64,000 bases of DNA from Streptomyces megasporus (lineage in GTDB: Bacteria; Actinomycetota; Actinomycetes; Streptomycetales; Streptomycetaceae): NCBI RefSeq assembly GCF_000718985.1, contig NZ_JODL01000021.1:1-64000 (forward strand), written 5' to 3'. The first letter of the stretch is position 1; every line of letters begins with the position of its first letter. The position numbers and the translations under genes were made by a program. The notes below the pieces were generated by a model. It was not told where the DNA came from. It saw only the letters and a program-made list of their open reading frames with translations, and searched no databases. Below, in pieces: positions 46,161-56,239 of the stretch.

Positions 46161-47720
46161 TCAGGGCCTGCGCAGCGCGTCGGCCGCGCCGGCGCCGCCC
46201 AGCAGGGTCTTCACGCCGTCGGGATCGGCGCTCGCCGCTTCGGCCGTCTCCGACTCCAGCAGGTGCTTGCCCAGCAACTGCGGGTCCGGCAGTTCCATCG
46301 GGTACTCCCCGTCGAAGCAGGCCCGGCACAGGTTGGGCTTGGCGATCGTGGTGGCCTCGACCATCCCCTCCAGGGAGATGTAGGCCAGGGAGTCCGCGCC
46401 CAGCGAAGTGCCGATCTCCTCGACCGACAGGCCGTTGGCGATCAGCTCGGCGCGGGTGGCGAAGTCGATGCCGAAGAAGCACGGCCACTTGATCGGCGGG
46501 GAGCTGATCCGCACGTGCACCTCGGCCGCGCCCGCCTCGCGCAGCATCCGCACCAGGGCGCGCTGGGTGTTGCCGCGGACGATCGAGTCGTCGACGACCA
46601 CCAGGCGCTTGCCGCGGATGACCTCCTTGAGGGGGTTGAGCTTGAGGCGGATGCCGAGCTGGCGGATGGTCTGCGAGGGCTGGATGAACGTCCGGCCCAC
46701 GTAGGAGTTCTTGACCAGGCCGCTGCCGTAGGGGATGCCGCTGGCCTCCGCGTAGCCGACGGCGGCGGGGGTGCCGGACTCCGGGGTCGCTATGACCAGG
46801 TCCGCCTCCGCCGGCGCCTCGGCGGCCAGCCGGCGTCCCATCTCCACGCGGGAGAGGTAGACGTTGCGGCCGGCGATGTCGGTGTCGGGGCGCGCCAGGT
46901 AGACGTACTCGAAGACACAGCCCTTCGGCTTCGCTTCCGCGAACCTTTGCGAACGGAACCCTTCCTCGTCGATGGCGACCAGCTCGCCCGGCTCGATCTC
47001 CCGGATGAAGGAGGCGCCGACGATGTCGAGCGCCGCCGTCTCGGAGGCGACCACCCAGCCGCGCTCCAGCCGGCCGAGCACCAGCGGACGGATGCCCTGC
47101 GGGTCGCGGGCGGCGTAGAGGGTGCGCTCGTCCATGAAGACCAGGCTGAACGCGCCCTTGACCTTCGGCAGGACCTCGGGGGCCGCCTGCTCCACGGTGA
47201 GCGGCCTGCCCCCCTCGTCGACCTGGCCCGCCAGCAGGGCGGTGACCAGGTCGGTGTCGTTGGTGGCGGCGACCTGGGTGGCCCGTCCGCCCGTGCTGGG
47301 CAGGGCGGCCACCATCTCGGCCAGCTCCGCGGTGTTGACCAGGTTGCCGTTGTGGCCGAGCGCGATCGAACCCTGCGCGGTGGCCCGGAAGGTCGGCTGG
47401 GCGTTCTCCCACACCGAGGCGCCGGTCGTCGAGTAGCGCGCGTGACCGACCGCGATGTGGCCCTTGAGGGAGCCGAGGGAGGTCTCGTCGAAGACCTGGG
47501 AGACCAGTCCCATGTCCTTGAAGACGAGGATCTGCGAGCCGTTGCTCACCGCGATGCCCGCAGACTCCTGTCCCCGGTGCTGCAGCGCGTACAGACCGAA
47601 ATAGGTGAGCTTGGCGACCTCCTCCCCCGGGGCCCAGACACCGAAGACGCCGCAGGCGTCCTGGGGGCCCTTCTCACTGGGGAGCAGGTCGTGGTTGAGT
47701 CGTCCATCACCACGTGGCAC
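46161..47720 (-). CDS. purF: Amidophosphoribosyltransferase
   Basis: A 519-residue protein catalysing the first step of purine synthesis, PRPP plus glutamine to phosphoribosylamine. A propeptide of about 22 residues precedes the nucleophile in QDACGVFGVW (Cys near 23). The PRPP site reads VVVDDSIVRGNT, and FFGIDFATRAELIA holds the conserved C-terminal Fe-S-type region. GTG 47720 (MPRGDGRLNHDLL when initiated) matches the usual Streptomyces start rather than the longer open frame to 47768. First gene of purF-purM. Confidence 0.96.
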   Translation of the reverse strand: MPRGDGRLNHDLLPSEKGPQDACGVFGVWAPGEEVAKLTYFGLYALQHRGQESAGIAVSNGSQILVFKDMGLVSQVFDETSLGSLKGHIAVGHARYSTTGASVWENAQPTFRATAQGSIALGHNGNLVNTAELAEMVAALPSTGGRATQVAATNDTDLVTALLAGQVDEGGRPLTVEQAAPEVLPKVKGAFSLVFMDERTLYAARDPQGIRPLVLGRLERGWVVASETAALDIVGASFIREIEPGELVAIDEEGFRSQRFAEAKPKGCVFEYVYLARPDTDIAGRNVYLSRVEMGRRLAAEAPAEADLVIATPESGTPAAVGYAEASGIPYGSGLVKNSYVGRTFIQPSQTIRQLGIRLKLNPLKEVIRGKRLVVVDDSIVRGNTQRALVRMLREAGAAEVHVRISSPPIKWPCFFGIDFATRAELIANGLSVEEIGTSLGADSLAYISLEGMVEATTIAKPNLCRACFDGEYPMELPDPQLLGKHLLESETAEAASADPDGVKTLLGGAGAADALRRP

Positions 47721-47796
47721 GTCCTCGAGTCTAGGGCAGGTCCCGCGGTGCTCCGAACCGGGGAGCACCCCCGCCCGCCCTTCTCACCGTGCGGCA

Positions 47797-48600
47797 TCAG
47801 CCCAGTACAGGGAGGTGGCCACGGAGATCGGCGCGTTCGCCGCTCGCTGTGAGATGCGCCGCATCCAGCTCCTTCTCCCAGCTCGTGCGGCCGGTGGCGA
47901 GACGGATCCAGGTGAGCGGATCGGTCTCCACGACGTTGGGCGGGGTGCCGCGGGTGTGCCGGGGCCCCTCGACGCACTGGACGACCGCGAAGGGCGGGAT
48001 GCGCACCTCCACCGCGCTCCCGGGCGCCTTGGCCGCCAGGGCGTCGGCCAGCAGTCGCACGGTGGCGGCCAGCGCGTGCCGGGCCGGCGGGACGCGGACG
48101 CCGGTGGCTCGGGTGAGGTCGTCGCCGTGGACGACCAGCTCCACCAGGCGGGTCACGGTGAAGTCCAGGGCGCGCATGGCGCCGAAGTCGTGCGGCAGCA
48201 GCACATCGGTCCGCACGGCCTGCTCCAGGACGGGCTCCAACTCCTCGACGGCGGCGTCCACGGCGTCCGCGGCGTTCGGGAACGTCTTGGCGTGCCGGCG
48301 GGTCGCCTCGTCCAGTTCGTGGGCGACGCCGGCGGTGGACACCGCCCAGGCGCTGAGGTCCGTCTCCGGCACGTTCGCGCGGGGCGGGGGCTCGGCGAGC
48401 AGTCGGGGCAGCGCCTCGATCTGCCCGGCGATGTGGACCACGAGATGGTGCACGTCCCAGCCCGGCAGCCCGGAGGGCCGGGTCATCTGGTCGGGCGTGA
48501 GCCTGTGCACCGCGTTGCGTACGGACTCCACCTGCCCGATGAGCCCGGCCCGCACCAGGGCCGGGTCGTACGTCCTGGGCTTGCGCTTCACCGGAGGCAT
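47797..48600 (-). CDS. Maleylpyruvate isomerase/DinB-like family protein
   Basis: A 267-residue protein starting MPPVKRKPRTYDPALV. LPGWDVHHLVVHIAGQ is the conserved DinB/mycothiol-dependent maleylpyruvate isomerase N-terminal helix with metal-ligand histidines. Further helices contain DFTVTRLVELVVHGDDL. The C-terminal part (AVEVRIPPFAVVQCVEGP) resembles a sterol-carrier-like domain. Such proteins are mycothiol-dependent enzymes of unknown substrate. It lies directly upstream of purF on the same strand, separated by 76 nt. Confidence 0.8.
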   Translation of the reverse strand: MPPVKRKPRTYDPALVRAGLIGQVESVRNAVHRLTPDQMTRPSGLPGWDVHHLVVHIAGQIEALPRLLAEPPPRANVPETDLSAWAVSTAGVAHELDEATRRHAKTFPNAADAVDAAVEELEPVLEQAVRTDVLLPHDFGAMRALDFTVTRLVELVVHGDDLTRATGVRVPPARHALAATVRLLADALAAKAPGSAVEVRIPPFAVVQCVEGPRHTRGTPPNVVETDPLTWIRLATGRTSWEKELDAAHLTASGERADLRGHLPVLG

Positions 48601-48666
48601 GGCGTCAGCGTAGAACGCCACGCGCCGGGAACCGGTGCTTACCCGCCGGTCGGCCGGCCGTGAGGC

Positions 48667-49941
48667 TCAACTCTCCGCCCGGTAGTCGCTCTTCGCGGGC
48701 AGGACGACGTCCGTACAGCCGCGCCGCTCCGCGACGTCCTCGACGTAGGCGCGGAAGACCGGCTCCAGGTGGCGTCCGACGGCCTCGGAGTACGGGTAAC
48801 CGGCGGTGAGGACGTGGACGGCGGGCTTCCCGTCGCACACGGAGGTGGCCCACCAGGCGTTCGCGCCGCCGTCGAACCCGCCCCGGCCGGGTATGGCCAC
48901 TCGCTCGTCGTCGATGGGGTCGGTGGCGACGTGGACGGCGGCGTCCCCGAAGAAGCTCTCGGCACTGAGCCACCAGTTCCTGCGGCCCTCCCCGGCTTCG
49001 GCCTCGCGGAACTCCCGGTAGGCGGGGTCGTCCACGTGTCGGTCGTACGCCTCCCTCCGGGCGTCCCTGCTCACGGAGAGCAGGCAGCGTTCCTGCCACA
49101 CCCTCTCGTCCGCGCGGGCCTCCAGCACCCGGTCCGGCAGCCAGCCGGAGGTGTTGACCGGGCTCTCGTCCAGTCCGGCCCGGCCGTACCAGGCGCAGGT
49201 GCCCTCCGCCTCGTCGGGGGCGACGGGCTCGGTGTTCAGCGCCGGTATGCCGTCGGGCGGCTCGGGGAGGCGCTCGGGGCAGCCCAGTTCGTCGGCGAGG
49301 TTGTTGGCGGTGGCGACCGCGATGTCGGCCAGCCGGTCGCGGTCGGCCTGGCGGAGTTGGCCGTCCGGCGCGAAGGCGCGGTAGAAGGCCAGGTCCAAGG
49401 TGGCGGAGGCCCGTACCGCGGCGATCCCCGCGCCCCGGTGCTCGCCGCCGGGGCAGGGCAACCGGACGGTGACCGAGTTCTCGGTGACCTTTCCGGCGAT
49501 GCCGCCGCCGAGTGGCTGGGGGACCACCGGAACGCGGATGTACGGGTTGGAGGGGTCCAGCGCGTCCTCGAAGCTGTCGTCAACCGGCTCGGACGTCCAC
49601 CTGGTGGGCTCGGTGGCGACTTGGGCGATGAAGAACTGCCTGGTCCCCGACTTCCTCCCCGCCGCCTCGGCGACCTCCTCGCTGCGCAGGACGCAGCTCT
49701 GCGGCAGCGGCGCGTCGTCCAGGTGGATGCCCTCCGTGATGTTGTCCGCGGGAGTGATCTCTCCCCCGCTTCCGGACAGGGCCAGTACCTCGCCCACCGG
49801 GACCAGGCCGCCGCACGCCTCGTCCACGGTGTGCCGGCGGTCCCACAGGCCCCACAGCGTCCAGCCGCTCAGCCCGATGGCGAAGACGGCCGTGCCGCAC
49901 AGGACCCGGTTGAAGAGCGTCCGTCGCCGTTCGCGGTCCAT
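48667..49941 (-). CDS. Membrane-anchored extracytoplasmic hypothetical protein
   Basis: A 424-residue protein. One N-terminal span (VLCGTAVFAIGLSGWTLWGLW) follows a basic MDRERRR start, giving a signal anchor. The extracytoplasmic part contains several cysteines (EACGGL, PQSCVL, LPCPGGE, EGTCAWY, RRGCTD) that could form disulphides. No domain is recognised, though the layout resembles other Streptomyces anchored proteins of unknown function. It sits between purL and the maleylpyruvate isomerase-like gene. Confidence 0.7.
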   Translation of the reverse strand: MDRERRRTLFNRVLCGTAVFAIGLSGWTLWGLWDRRHTVDEACGGLVPVGEVLALSGSGGEITPADNITEGIHLDDAPLPQSCVLRSEEVAEAAGRKSGTRQFFIAQVATEPTRWTSEPVDDSFEDALDPSNPYIRVPVVPQPLGGGIAGKVTENSVTVRLPCPGGEHRGAGIAAVRASATLDLAFYRAFAPDGQLRQADRDRLADIAVATANNLADELGCPERLPEPPDGIPALNTEPVAPDEAEGTCAWYGRAGLDESPVNTSGWLPDRVLEARADERVWQERCLLSVSRDARREAYDRHVDDPAYREFREAEAGEGRRNWWLSAESFFGDAAVHVATDPIDDERVAIPGRGGFDGGANAWWATSVCDGKPAVHVLTAGYPYSEAVGRHLEPVFRAYVEDVAERRGCTDVVLPAKSDYRAES

Positions 49942-50043
49942 CCCCGCCCCCTCGGTGTCGTGCGGTCGACGCGTCGTCGGCGGTGAAGTTACCAGCGCCC
50001 CGCCCCCGGGAGGGGCGGGGCGCCGGGCGAGCGGGTGCGACCG

Positions 50044-52305
50044 TCAGGCGCGCGCGTCGGAGAGCAGGGCCGGGATCGTGCTCTCGTGCGCCTCGCGCAG
50101 TTCCGTCAGCGGGATGGAGAACCGCCCCTGGACCTCGATCGCGTCCCCGTCCACGACGCCGATGCGGGTGGCGGGCAGGCCCCGGACACCGCACATGTCG
50201 GTGAACCGCAGCTCCTCGCTCCGCGGGACCGAGACGATCGCGCGGCCCGCCGACTCGGAGAAGAGGAACACGAACGCGTCCAGCCCGTCGGGGACGATCA
50301 GCCGGGCGCCCTTGCCGCCCTTGAGGCAGGACTCGGTCAGCGCCTGGATCAGCCCGCCGTCGCTCAGGTCGTGCGCGGCGTCGATCATGCCGTCGCGGGA
50401 GGCGGAGATCAGGATCTCGGCGAGCAGCTTCTCGCGCTCCAGGTCCACCTTCGGCGGCATGCCGCCCAGGTGGTCGTGGATCACCTGGGACCAGGCCGAC
50501 CCGCCCAGCTCCTCGCGGGTGTCGCCGAGGAGGTAGATCATCTGGCCCTCCTCGGAGAACGCCATCGGGGTGCGGCGGTTGACGTCGTCGATCACGCCCA
50601 GCACGCCGACCACCGGGGTCGGGTGGATGGCGGTGTCGCCGGTCTGGTTGTAGAGGGAGACGTTGCCGCCGGTCACCGGGGTGCCCAGCACCTGGCAGGC
50701 GTCGGCCAGGCCGCGGCACGCCTCGGCGAACTGCCACATGGCGCCCGGGTCCTCCGGCGAGCCGAAGTTCAGGCAGTCGGTGACGGCCAGCGGCTTGGCG
50801 CCGGTGGTGGCGACGTTCCGGTACGACTCGGCCAACGCGAGCTGCGCGCCGGTGTACGGGTCGAGCTTGGCGTAGCGGCCGTTGCCGTCGGTGGCGACGG
50901 CGACGCCCAGGCCCGTCTCCTCGTCGATGCGGATCATGCCGCTGTCCTCGGGCTGGGCGAGGACGGTGTTGCCCAGCACGTAGCGGTCGTACTGGTCGGT
51001 GATCCACGCCTTGGAGGCCTGGTTCGGGGAGCCGACCAGTCTGAGGACCTGCTCGCGCAGTTCCTCGCCGCTCTCGGGCCGGGGCAGCTTGTTCGCGTCG
51101 TCGGCCTGGAGGGCGTCCTGCCACTCGGGGCGGGCGTAGGGCCGGTGGTAGACCGGGCCCTCGTGGGCGACCGTGCGCGGGGGGACGTCCACGATCTGTT
51201 CGCCGTGCCAGTAGATCTCCAGCCGGTCGCCGTCGGTCACCTCGCCGATGACGGTGGCGATGACGTCCCACTTCTCGCAGATCTCGAGGAAGCGGTCCAC
51301 CTTGTCGGGCTCGACGATGGCGCACATGCGCTCCTGCGACTCGCTCATGAGGATCTCCTCGGGCGAGAGCGTGGAGTCGCGCAGCGGCACGGTGTCCAGG
51401 TCGACGCGCATGCCGCCGGAGCCGGCGCTGGCCAGTTCGGAGGTGGCGCAGGACAGGCCGGCGCCGCCGAGGTCCTGGATGCCGACGACCAGCTTCTCCT
51501 TGAAGATCTCCAGGGTGCACTCGATGAGGAGCTTCTCCTGGAAGGGGTCGCCGACCTGGACGGCCGGGCGCTTGGCCGGGCCCGTCTCGTCGAAGGTCTC
51601 GGAGGCGAGGACGGAGACGCCGCCGATGCCGTCGCCGCCGGTCCGGGCGCCGTAGAGGACGACCTTGTTGCCGGTGCCGGACGCCTTGGCCAGATGGATG
51701 TCCTCGTGCCGCATCACACCCACGCACAGGGCGTTGACCAGCGGGTTGCCCTGGTAGCAGGGGTCGAAGACGACCTCGCCGCCGATGTTGGGCAGGCCCA
51801 GGCAGTTGCCGTAGCCGCCGATGCCGGCGACGACGCCGGGCAGGACGCGCTTGGTGTCGGGGTGGTCCGGCGCGCCGAAGCGCAGCGGATCCATCACGGC
51901 GACCGGGCGGGCGCCCATGGCGAGGATGTCGCGGACGATGCCGCCGATCCCGGTGGCCGCGCCCTGGTAGGGCTCGATGTACGACGGGTGGTTGTGCGAC
52001 TCGACCTTGAAGGTGACGGCGTAGCCCTGGCCGACGTCCACGACGCCGGCGTTCTCGCCGATGCCCACCAGCAGGGCGTCGGACTCGGGGGCCTTCTCGC
52101 CGAACTGCTTCAGGTGCACCTTGCTGGACTTGTAGCTGCAGTGCTCGGACCACATCACGGAGTACATGGCCAGCTCGGCGCCGGTCGGGCGGCGGCCGAG
52201 GATCTCGCGGATGCGGTCGTACTCGTCCCGCTTGAGGCCGAGCTCGGCCCAGGGCTGCTCGACGTCCGGGGTGTCGCTCGCGTGCTTGACGGTGTCGAGG
52301 GTCAT
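50044..52305 (-). CDS. purL: Phosphoribosylformylglycinamidine synthase, large subunit
   Basis: A 753-residue PurL. The start [16 protein letters not shown] overlaps the purQ stop by 4 nt (ATGA). Conserved motifs are [39 protein letters not shown] and [10 protein letters not shown]. In the three-subunit enzyme it makes FGAM from FGAR with ammonia delivered by PurQ. Length is typical of the small-PurL type. It is the last gene of purS-purQ-purL. Confidence 0.96.
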   Translation of the reverse strand: MTLDTVKHASDTPDVEQPWAELGLKRDEYDRIREILGRRPTGAELAMYSVMWSEHCSYKSSKVHLKQFGEKAPESDALLVGIGENAGVVDVGQGYAVTFKVESHNHPSYIEPYQGAATGIGGIVRDILAMGARPVAVMDPLRFGAPDHPDTKRVLPGVVAGIGGYGNCLGLPNIGGEVVFDPCYQGNPLVNALCVGVMRHEDIHLAKASGTGNKVVLYGARTGGDGIGGVSVLASETFDETGPAKRPAVQVGDPFQEKLLIECTLEIFKEKLVVGIQDLGGAGLSCATSELASAGSGGMRVDLDTVPLRDSTLSPEEILMSESQERMCAIVEPDKVDRFLEICEKWDVIATVIGEVTDGDRLEIYWHGEQIVDVPPRTVAHEGPVYHRPYARPEWQDALQADDANKLPRPESGEELREQVLRLVGSPNQASKAWITDQYDRYVLGNTVLAQPEDSGMIRIDEETGLGVAVATDGNGRYAKLDPYTGAQLALAESYRNVATTGAKPLAVTDCLNFGSPEDPGAMWQFAEACRGLADACQVLGTPVTGGNVSLYNQTGDTAIHPTPVVGVLGVIDDVNRRTPMAFSEEGQMIYLLGDTREELGGSAWSQVIHDHLGGMPPKVDLEREKLLAEILISASRDGMIDAAHDLSDGGLIQALTESCLKGGKGARLIVPDGLDAFVFLFSESAGRAIVSVPRSEELRFTDMCGVRGLPATRIGVVDGDAIEVQGRFSIPLTELREAHESTIPALLSDARA

Positions 52306-52982
52306 GAGGTGGCGACCAGCTTCTTCAGAACCGAGGTGAAGAACCCGAGCCCGTCGGTGGTCGGGCCGGTGAGGGCCTCGACTGCGTGCTCGGGATGGGG
52401 CATGAGGCCGACGACGTTGCCGGCCTCGTTGCAGATGCCGGCGATGTCGCGGCGGGAGCCGTTGGGGTTGACGTCCAGGTAGCGGAAGACCACCCGGCCC
52501 TCCGCCTCCAGCTCGTCCAGGGTGCGCTCGTCGGCGACGTAGCCGCCCTCGCCGTTCTTGAGCGGGACGGTGATCTCCTCGCCCTCGGCGTAGTCGCCGG
52601 TCCACGCGGTGGCCGTGTTCTCCACGCGCAGCCGCTGGTCGCGGCAGACGAAGTGGAGGTGGTCGTTGCGGGTGAGCGCGCCGGGCAGCAGGTGCGACTC
52701 GCACAGCACCTGGAAGCCGTTGCAGATGCCGAGCACCGGCATGCCGGCGCGGGCCTGCTCGATGACCGTCTCCATCACGGGGGAGAACCGGGCGATGGCG
52801 CCGCACCGCAGGTAGTCGCCGTAGGAGAAGCCCCCGGGGAGGACGACGGCGTCCACCTGGTGGAGGTTCTTGTCGCCGTGCCACAGGGCCACCGGCTCGC
52901 CGCCCGCGAGACGGACGGCGCGGCGGGCGTCCACGTCGTCGAGGGAGCCGGGGAAGGTGACGACTCCGATACGGGTCGTCAT
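52302..52982 (-). CDS. purQ: Phosphoribosylformylglycinamidine synthase, glutaminase subunit
   Basis: A 226-residue class I glutamine amidotransferase. The nucleophile lies in [12 protein letters not shown], the catalytic His-Glu pair in [10 protein letters not shown], and the oxyanion region in [14 protein letters not shown]. It hydrolyses glutamine and passes ammonia to PurL. It overlaps both purS and purL by 4 nt, indicating translational coupling. Confidence 0.97.
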   Translation of the reverse strand: MTTRIGVVTFPGSLDDVDARRAVRLAGGEPVALWHGDKNLHQVDAVVLPGGFSYGDYLRCGAIARFSPVMETVIEQARAGMPVLGICNGFQVLCESHLLPGALTRNDHLHFVCRDQRLRVENTATAWTGDYAEGEEITVPLKNGEGGYVADERTLDELEAEGRVVFRYLDVNPNGSRRDIAGICNEAGNVVGLMPHPEHAVEALTGPTTDGLGFFTSVLKKLVATS

Positions 52983-53245
52983 GCCGTGGTCACCTCTTCG
53001 TCCTCTTCGACGCGGACCGTGAAGTCCTCGATCACGGTGTTGGCGAGGAAGGTTTCGGCGAGTTGACGAACCCGGGCGAGGGCGGCGTCGTCGACGGGCC
53101 CCTCCAGTTCGAGCTCGAAACGCTTGCCCTGACGGACGTCGGTGATCCCCTGGTAGCCCAGCCGGGGCAGAGCCCGCTGAACCGCCTGGCCCTGGGGGTC
53201 GAGGATCTCCGGCTTGAGCATGACGTCGACTACGACGCGAGCCAC
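52979..53245 (-). CDS. purS: Phosphoribosylformylglycinamidine synthase subunit PurS
   Basis: An 88-residue protein that bridges PurL and Pur[21 protein letters not shown] and [13 protein letters not shown] are the characteristic PurS segments. It is the first gene of the purS-purQ-purL operon, so the promoter must lie in the following 333 bp. Confidence 0.95.
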   Translation of the reverse strand: MARVVVDVMLKPEILDPQGQAVQRALPRLGYQGITDVRQGKRFELELEGPVDDAALARVRQLAETFLANTVIEDFTVRVEEDEEVTTA

Positions 53246-53578
53246 AGGTACTCCCGGTGGGTGTTGGTGCTGGAGACTGCGTGCTTCAGCCTACCGGGCG
53301 GAAAATTCTACTCGCGTAGATACGGGCGGGTTCGATCATGGTCGGGTATCGGCGCCCCGAAACCACCGAGAAGTCCCGCGTGAAAGAATGGTGAAAAACA
53401 AGGTCCGGTTCACGGCATGACACGCGGGTGGGAATTATCCGCTTCACCGAACAATGCCTGCCGCTGTACAAAGGAAAAAGGCATTGACCCCGACCGTTCG
53501 GAACGCCCGCGTCGCCGCATGTCGAGCGGCGATTCCGCGGGGCTTTGAGCAGCGTTCCTCCCGAAAGGACCGATATCC
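53246..53578. other. Divergent control region between purS and lsrL
   Basis: AT-richer than its neighbours (AAAATTCTACTCGCG; AAAGGAAAAAGGCATTG). It should hold divergent promoters. No gene or clear operator was identified. Confidence 0.4.
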
Positions 53579-53896
53579 GTGGCACAGCGCGTAGTGGTCA
53601 CGCTCTCCGACGACATCGACGGCGGTGAAGCATCGGAAACGGTCTCCTTCGGCCTCGACGGCAAGTCGTACGAGATCGATCTCAACCGAGAGAACGCGAA
53701 GAAGCTCCGCATGGGCCTCGCCCCGTACGTGCGGGCCGGCCGCAAGCGCTCCCGATCCGGCAAGGCGTTCCAGCGGACCTCCATCGCGCCCGACCCGGCC
53801 GCGGTGCGCGCCTGGGCCCGGTCGCACGGCTTCGAGGTGCCGCCGCGGGGGCGCATCCCCAAGCGGATCTACGACGCGTTCAACGAGGCCCACTGA
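53579..53896 (+). CDS. lsrL: Lsr2-like nucleoid-associated protein LsrL
   Basis: A 105-residue Lsr2-family protein. The N-terminal oligomerisation domain reads VVTLSDDIDGGEASETVSFG and SYEIDLNRENAKKLR. The C-terminal DNA-binding domain has DPAAVRAWARSHG and VPPRGRIPKRIYDAF; the PRGRIP segment acts as the AT-hook-like element. I recognise it as LsrL, the second Lsr2 paralogue in Streptomyces. Lsr2 silences AT-rich, often foreign, DNA; the role of LsrL is less clear. GTG 53579 follows GAAAGGAC. It is divergent from purS. Confidence 0.93.
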   Translation: MAQRVVVTLSDDIDGGEASETVSFGLDGKSYEIDLNRENAKKLRMGLAPYVRAGRKRSRSGKAFQRTSIAPDPAAVRAWARSHGFEVPPRGRIPKRIYDAFNEAH

Positions 53897-53997
53897 GCGG
53901 TCCGTTGACCCGACTTGCCAGCCACCCCGGGTGATCGGCTAAAGTCTGGAGCACACCGCAGGGAACGGCCGGAAACGGCCGGGACCGAGGTGGACAC

Positions 53998-54072
53998 GCG
54001 GGTGTAGCTCAGTAGTAGAGCGCCCTCTTTCCAAGAGGGAGGCGCAGTGTGCGATTCCTGTCACCCGCTCCA
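53998..54072 (+). tRNA. tRNA-Gly (anticodon TCC)
   Basis: Acceptor GCGGGTG pairs with CACCCGC, anticodon stem CCCTC/GAGGG has loop TTTCCAA giving TCC, and the 3' CCA is encoded (54070-54072). A TAAAGT box at 53940 is a candidate -10 element. Confidence 0.93.
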
Positions 54073-54100
54073 CTCGCTCCACCGATCTTCCGGGATCGGG

Positions 54101-54106
54101 TAGAGT
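54101..54106 (+). promoter_or_regulatory. Likely -10 box for tRNA-Gly copy 1
   Basis: TAGAGT precedes the tRNA by about 38 nt, matching boxes before other stable RNAs here. Confidence 0.4.
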
Positions 54107-54144
54107 GAAAGACGCGCCGCTCGGTGAGAGCCGGGTGGTGGCAC

Positions 54145-54217
54145 GCGGACGTAGCTCAGTTGGTAGAGCGCAACCTTGCCAAGGTTGAGGTCGCGAGTTC
54201 GAGCCTCGTCGTCCGCT
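54145..54217 (+). tRNA. tRNA-Gly (anticodon GCC), copy 1
   Basis: A 73-nt cloverleaf: GCGGACG/CGTCCGC acceptor, CAACC/GGTTG anticodon stem with loop TTGCCAA giving GCC. It is identical to 58294-58366. Confidence 0.95.
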
Positions 54218-54225
54218 CGGTGGTC

Positions 54226-54256
54226 AAGGCCCCGATCCCCAAGGGATCGGGGCCTT
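54226..54256 (+). terminator. Terminator of tRNA-Gly copy 1
   Basis: A 14-bp stem, AAGGCCCCGATCCC with GGGATCGGGGCCTT, loop CAA, followed by GTTCGTG. Confidence 0.8.
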
Positions 54257-54410
54257 GTTCGTGTCTCCGTGTGCCCGTGTGTTCGGGCGGGCCGGGCGTC
54301 CGCGTTCCTCCCCGCCCTCCCCGCCCGAGCGATGCCCGGTTGACATTTGTCACACGCACTCGTGACAGCCCGCACTGCTCGCCCTCCGATTCCCGCGAAA
54401 CCCTGGGCCC

Positions 54411-55412
54411 ATGGACAACGGAGAACAGGTCATCGAGGTGAGCGGGTTGCGCCGGCGCTACGGCCCGGCGAAGGGGGACGGCTTCGAGGCTGTGAGGGGA
54501 ATCTCGTTCTCCGTGGCGCGCGGCGAGGTGTTCGCGCTGCTGGGGACGAACGGGGCGGGCAAGACCTCCACCGTCGAGCTGTTGGAAGGGCTCGCCGAGC
54601 CCAGCGGCGGCCGGGTGCGCGTGCTCGGGCACGACCCGTACCGCGACCGGGCCCGAGTGCGGTCGCGGATCGGGGTGATGCTCCAGGAGGGCGGTTTCCC
54701 GTCCGAGTTGACCGTCGCCGAGACCGCCAGGATGTGGGCCGGGTGCACCACCGGGGCCCGCCCCGTGGGGGAGGCGCTGGAGACGGTGGGCCTGGCCCCC
54801 CGCGCGAACGTCCGCGTCAAGCAGCTCTCCGGCGGCGAGCGGCGGCGACTGGACCTGGCGATGGCGCTGCTCGGCCGGCCCGAGGTGCTCTTCCTGGACG
54901 AGCCGACGACCGGGCTGGACGCCGAAGGGCGGCGGGACACCTGGCGGTTGGTGCGGGAGCTGCGCTCGACGGGCACGACCGTGCTGCTGACCACGCACTA
55001 CCTGGAGGAAGCCGAGCAGTTGGCCGACCGGCTCGCGATCATGCGGGCGGGACGGATCGTCGTCTCCGGCACCCCCGCCGAGGTCACCGCCACACGGCCC
55101 TCCCGCATCCGCTTCACGCTCCCCGAGGAGGTGCCGCCGGCGCGGCTGCCGCTGTCGCTGCGGGCCGCCGCGGACGGGCGGCGGGTGGAGATACGCACCG
55201 AGCGGTTGCAGGAGGCGCTGACCGAACTGCTGCTCTGGGCCCGCCGGGAGGACGTCGAGCTGGAAGGACTGGACGCCCGGTCGGCGTCCCTCGAGGAGGC
55301 CTTCCTGGAGATCGCCCACGGAGATCCCGCGGACCACGAGGGGCTCGGGGGACACGAGGAGACCACGGACGCCACCCACACCGCGCGGCCGGCGAAGGCG
55401 GGAGCACGATGA
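54411..55412 (+). CDS. ABC transporter ATP-binding protein
   Basis: A 333-residue ABC-2-type ATPase. Walker A is GTNGAGKTS, the signature is QLSGGERRRLDLAMA, Walker B is VLFLDEPTTGLD and the switch His is TTHYLEEAEQLADR. A C-terminal extension of about 100 residues includes a regulatory-like segment (ARLPLSLRAAADGRRVEI). It powers the permease at 55409 with which it overlaps by 4 nt (ATGA). Substrate is unknown; such exporters next to two-component systems often give resistance to antimicrobial peptides or drugs. Confidence 0.93.
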   Translation: MDNGEQVIEVSGLRRRYGPAKGDGFEAVRGISFSVARGEVFALLGTNGAGKTSTVELLEGLAEPSGGRVRVLGHDPYRDRARVRSRIGVMLQEGGFPSELTVAETARMWAGCTTGARPVGEALETVGLAPRANVRVKQLSGGERRRLDLAMALLGRPEVLFLDEPTTGLDAEGRRDTWRLVRELRSTGTTVLLTTHYLEEAEQLADRLAIMRAGRIVVSGTPAEVTATRPSRIRFTLPEEVPPARLPLSLRAAADGRRVEIRTERLQEALTELLLWARREDVELEGLDARSASLEEAFLEIAHGDPADHEGLGGHEETTDATHTARPAKAGAR

Positions 55413-56221
55413 GCGCGACGGACACCACACCCACCACGGACACGTCCCCCGGAGAGGCGACCGCCTCCCTGCGGCGGATGCGGGCGCTCGCCCGGGCCGA
55501 GCTGACGCTGCTCGTCCGCAACCGCACCGCGATGTTCACCGCCCTGCTGATGCCCCTGGCCATGGTGCTGTTCATGCGCTCCACGGTCGAGCAGCTCTCG
55601 CTGGGGAACACCGGCCTGAGCACCACCGGCCTGGTGATGACGGGCGGGATCGCCATGGTGCTGATCTTCGTCGTCTACACCAACCTCATCCCCACCTACG
55701 TCTCCCGCCGCGAGGAGTTGGTGCTCAAGCGGCTGCGGACCGGCGAGGTGCGCGACGGGGAGATCCTGGCCGGCACCTCGCTGCCGGTGACCGTCCTGGC
55801 CCTGCTCCAGTGCGTGGTGCTGGTCGCGGCGGGCGCGACCCTGCTGGACATGTCCCCGCCCGAGCGGCCCGAACTGCTGCTCCTGGGCGTGCTGCTGGGC
55901 CTCGTCCTGATGGTGTTGGCCGCCGCCGTGACGGCCGTCTTCACCAGGACCGCGGAGAGTTCGCAGATCACCGCGCTGCCATTGGTGATGGTCTCGTTCA
56001 TCGGCTCCGGGGTGTTCGTTCCTCTGGAGGTCATGCCGGACCGGATGGCCGACGTGATGCGGCTGCTGCCCATGACACCGGTGATCGACCTGGTGCGGTA
56101 CGGCTGGTTCGGCGGCGGGGAGCCCGGTGAGGTGCTGCGGGCCGTCGGGGTCGCGGTGGTCTGGTCGGTGGCCTCGGTGTTTGCTGTACGGCGGTGGTTC
56201 CGCTGGGAACCGCGTCGGTGA
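55409..56221 (+). CDS. ABC-2-type permease
   Basis: A 270-residue permease with six spans: first AMFTALLMPLAMVLFM, then TGGIAMVLIFVVYTNLI, VTVLALLQCVVLVAAGATLL, LLLGVLLGLVLMVLAAAVTA, LPLVMVSFIGSGVFVPLEVM and VGVAVVWSVASVFAV. ABC-2 family members export drugs or polysaccharide. It is translationally coupled to the ATPase by ATGA overlap. The sensor kinase gene starts 19-25 nt downstream. Confidence 0.9.
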   Translation: MSATDTTPTTDTSPGEATASLRRMRALARAELTLLVRNRTAMFTALLMPLAMVLFMRSTVEQLSLGNTGLSTTGLVMTGGIAMVLIFVVYTNLIPTYVSRREELVLKRLRTGEVRDGEILAGTSLPVTVLALLQCVVLVAAGATLLDMSPPERPELLLLGVLLGLVLMVLAAAVTAVFTRTAESSQITALPLVMVSFIGSGVFVPLEVMPDRMADVMRLLPMTPVIDLVRYGWFGGGEPGEVLRAVGVAVVWSVASVFAVRRWFRWEPRR

Positions 56222-56239
56222 GCCGGGGCTGAGCAAGGA

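Noticed and set aside
45028..47412. A fusion protein of purF and purM
   Set aside because: The 794-codon frame reads purF in a wrong frame before joining purM; separate starts at 47720 and 46113 fit both families.
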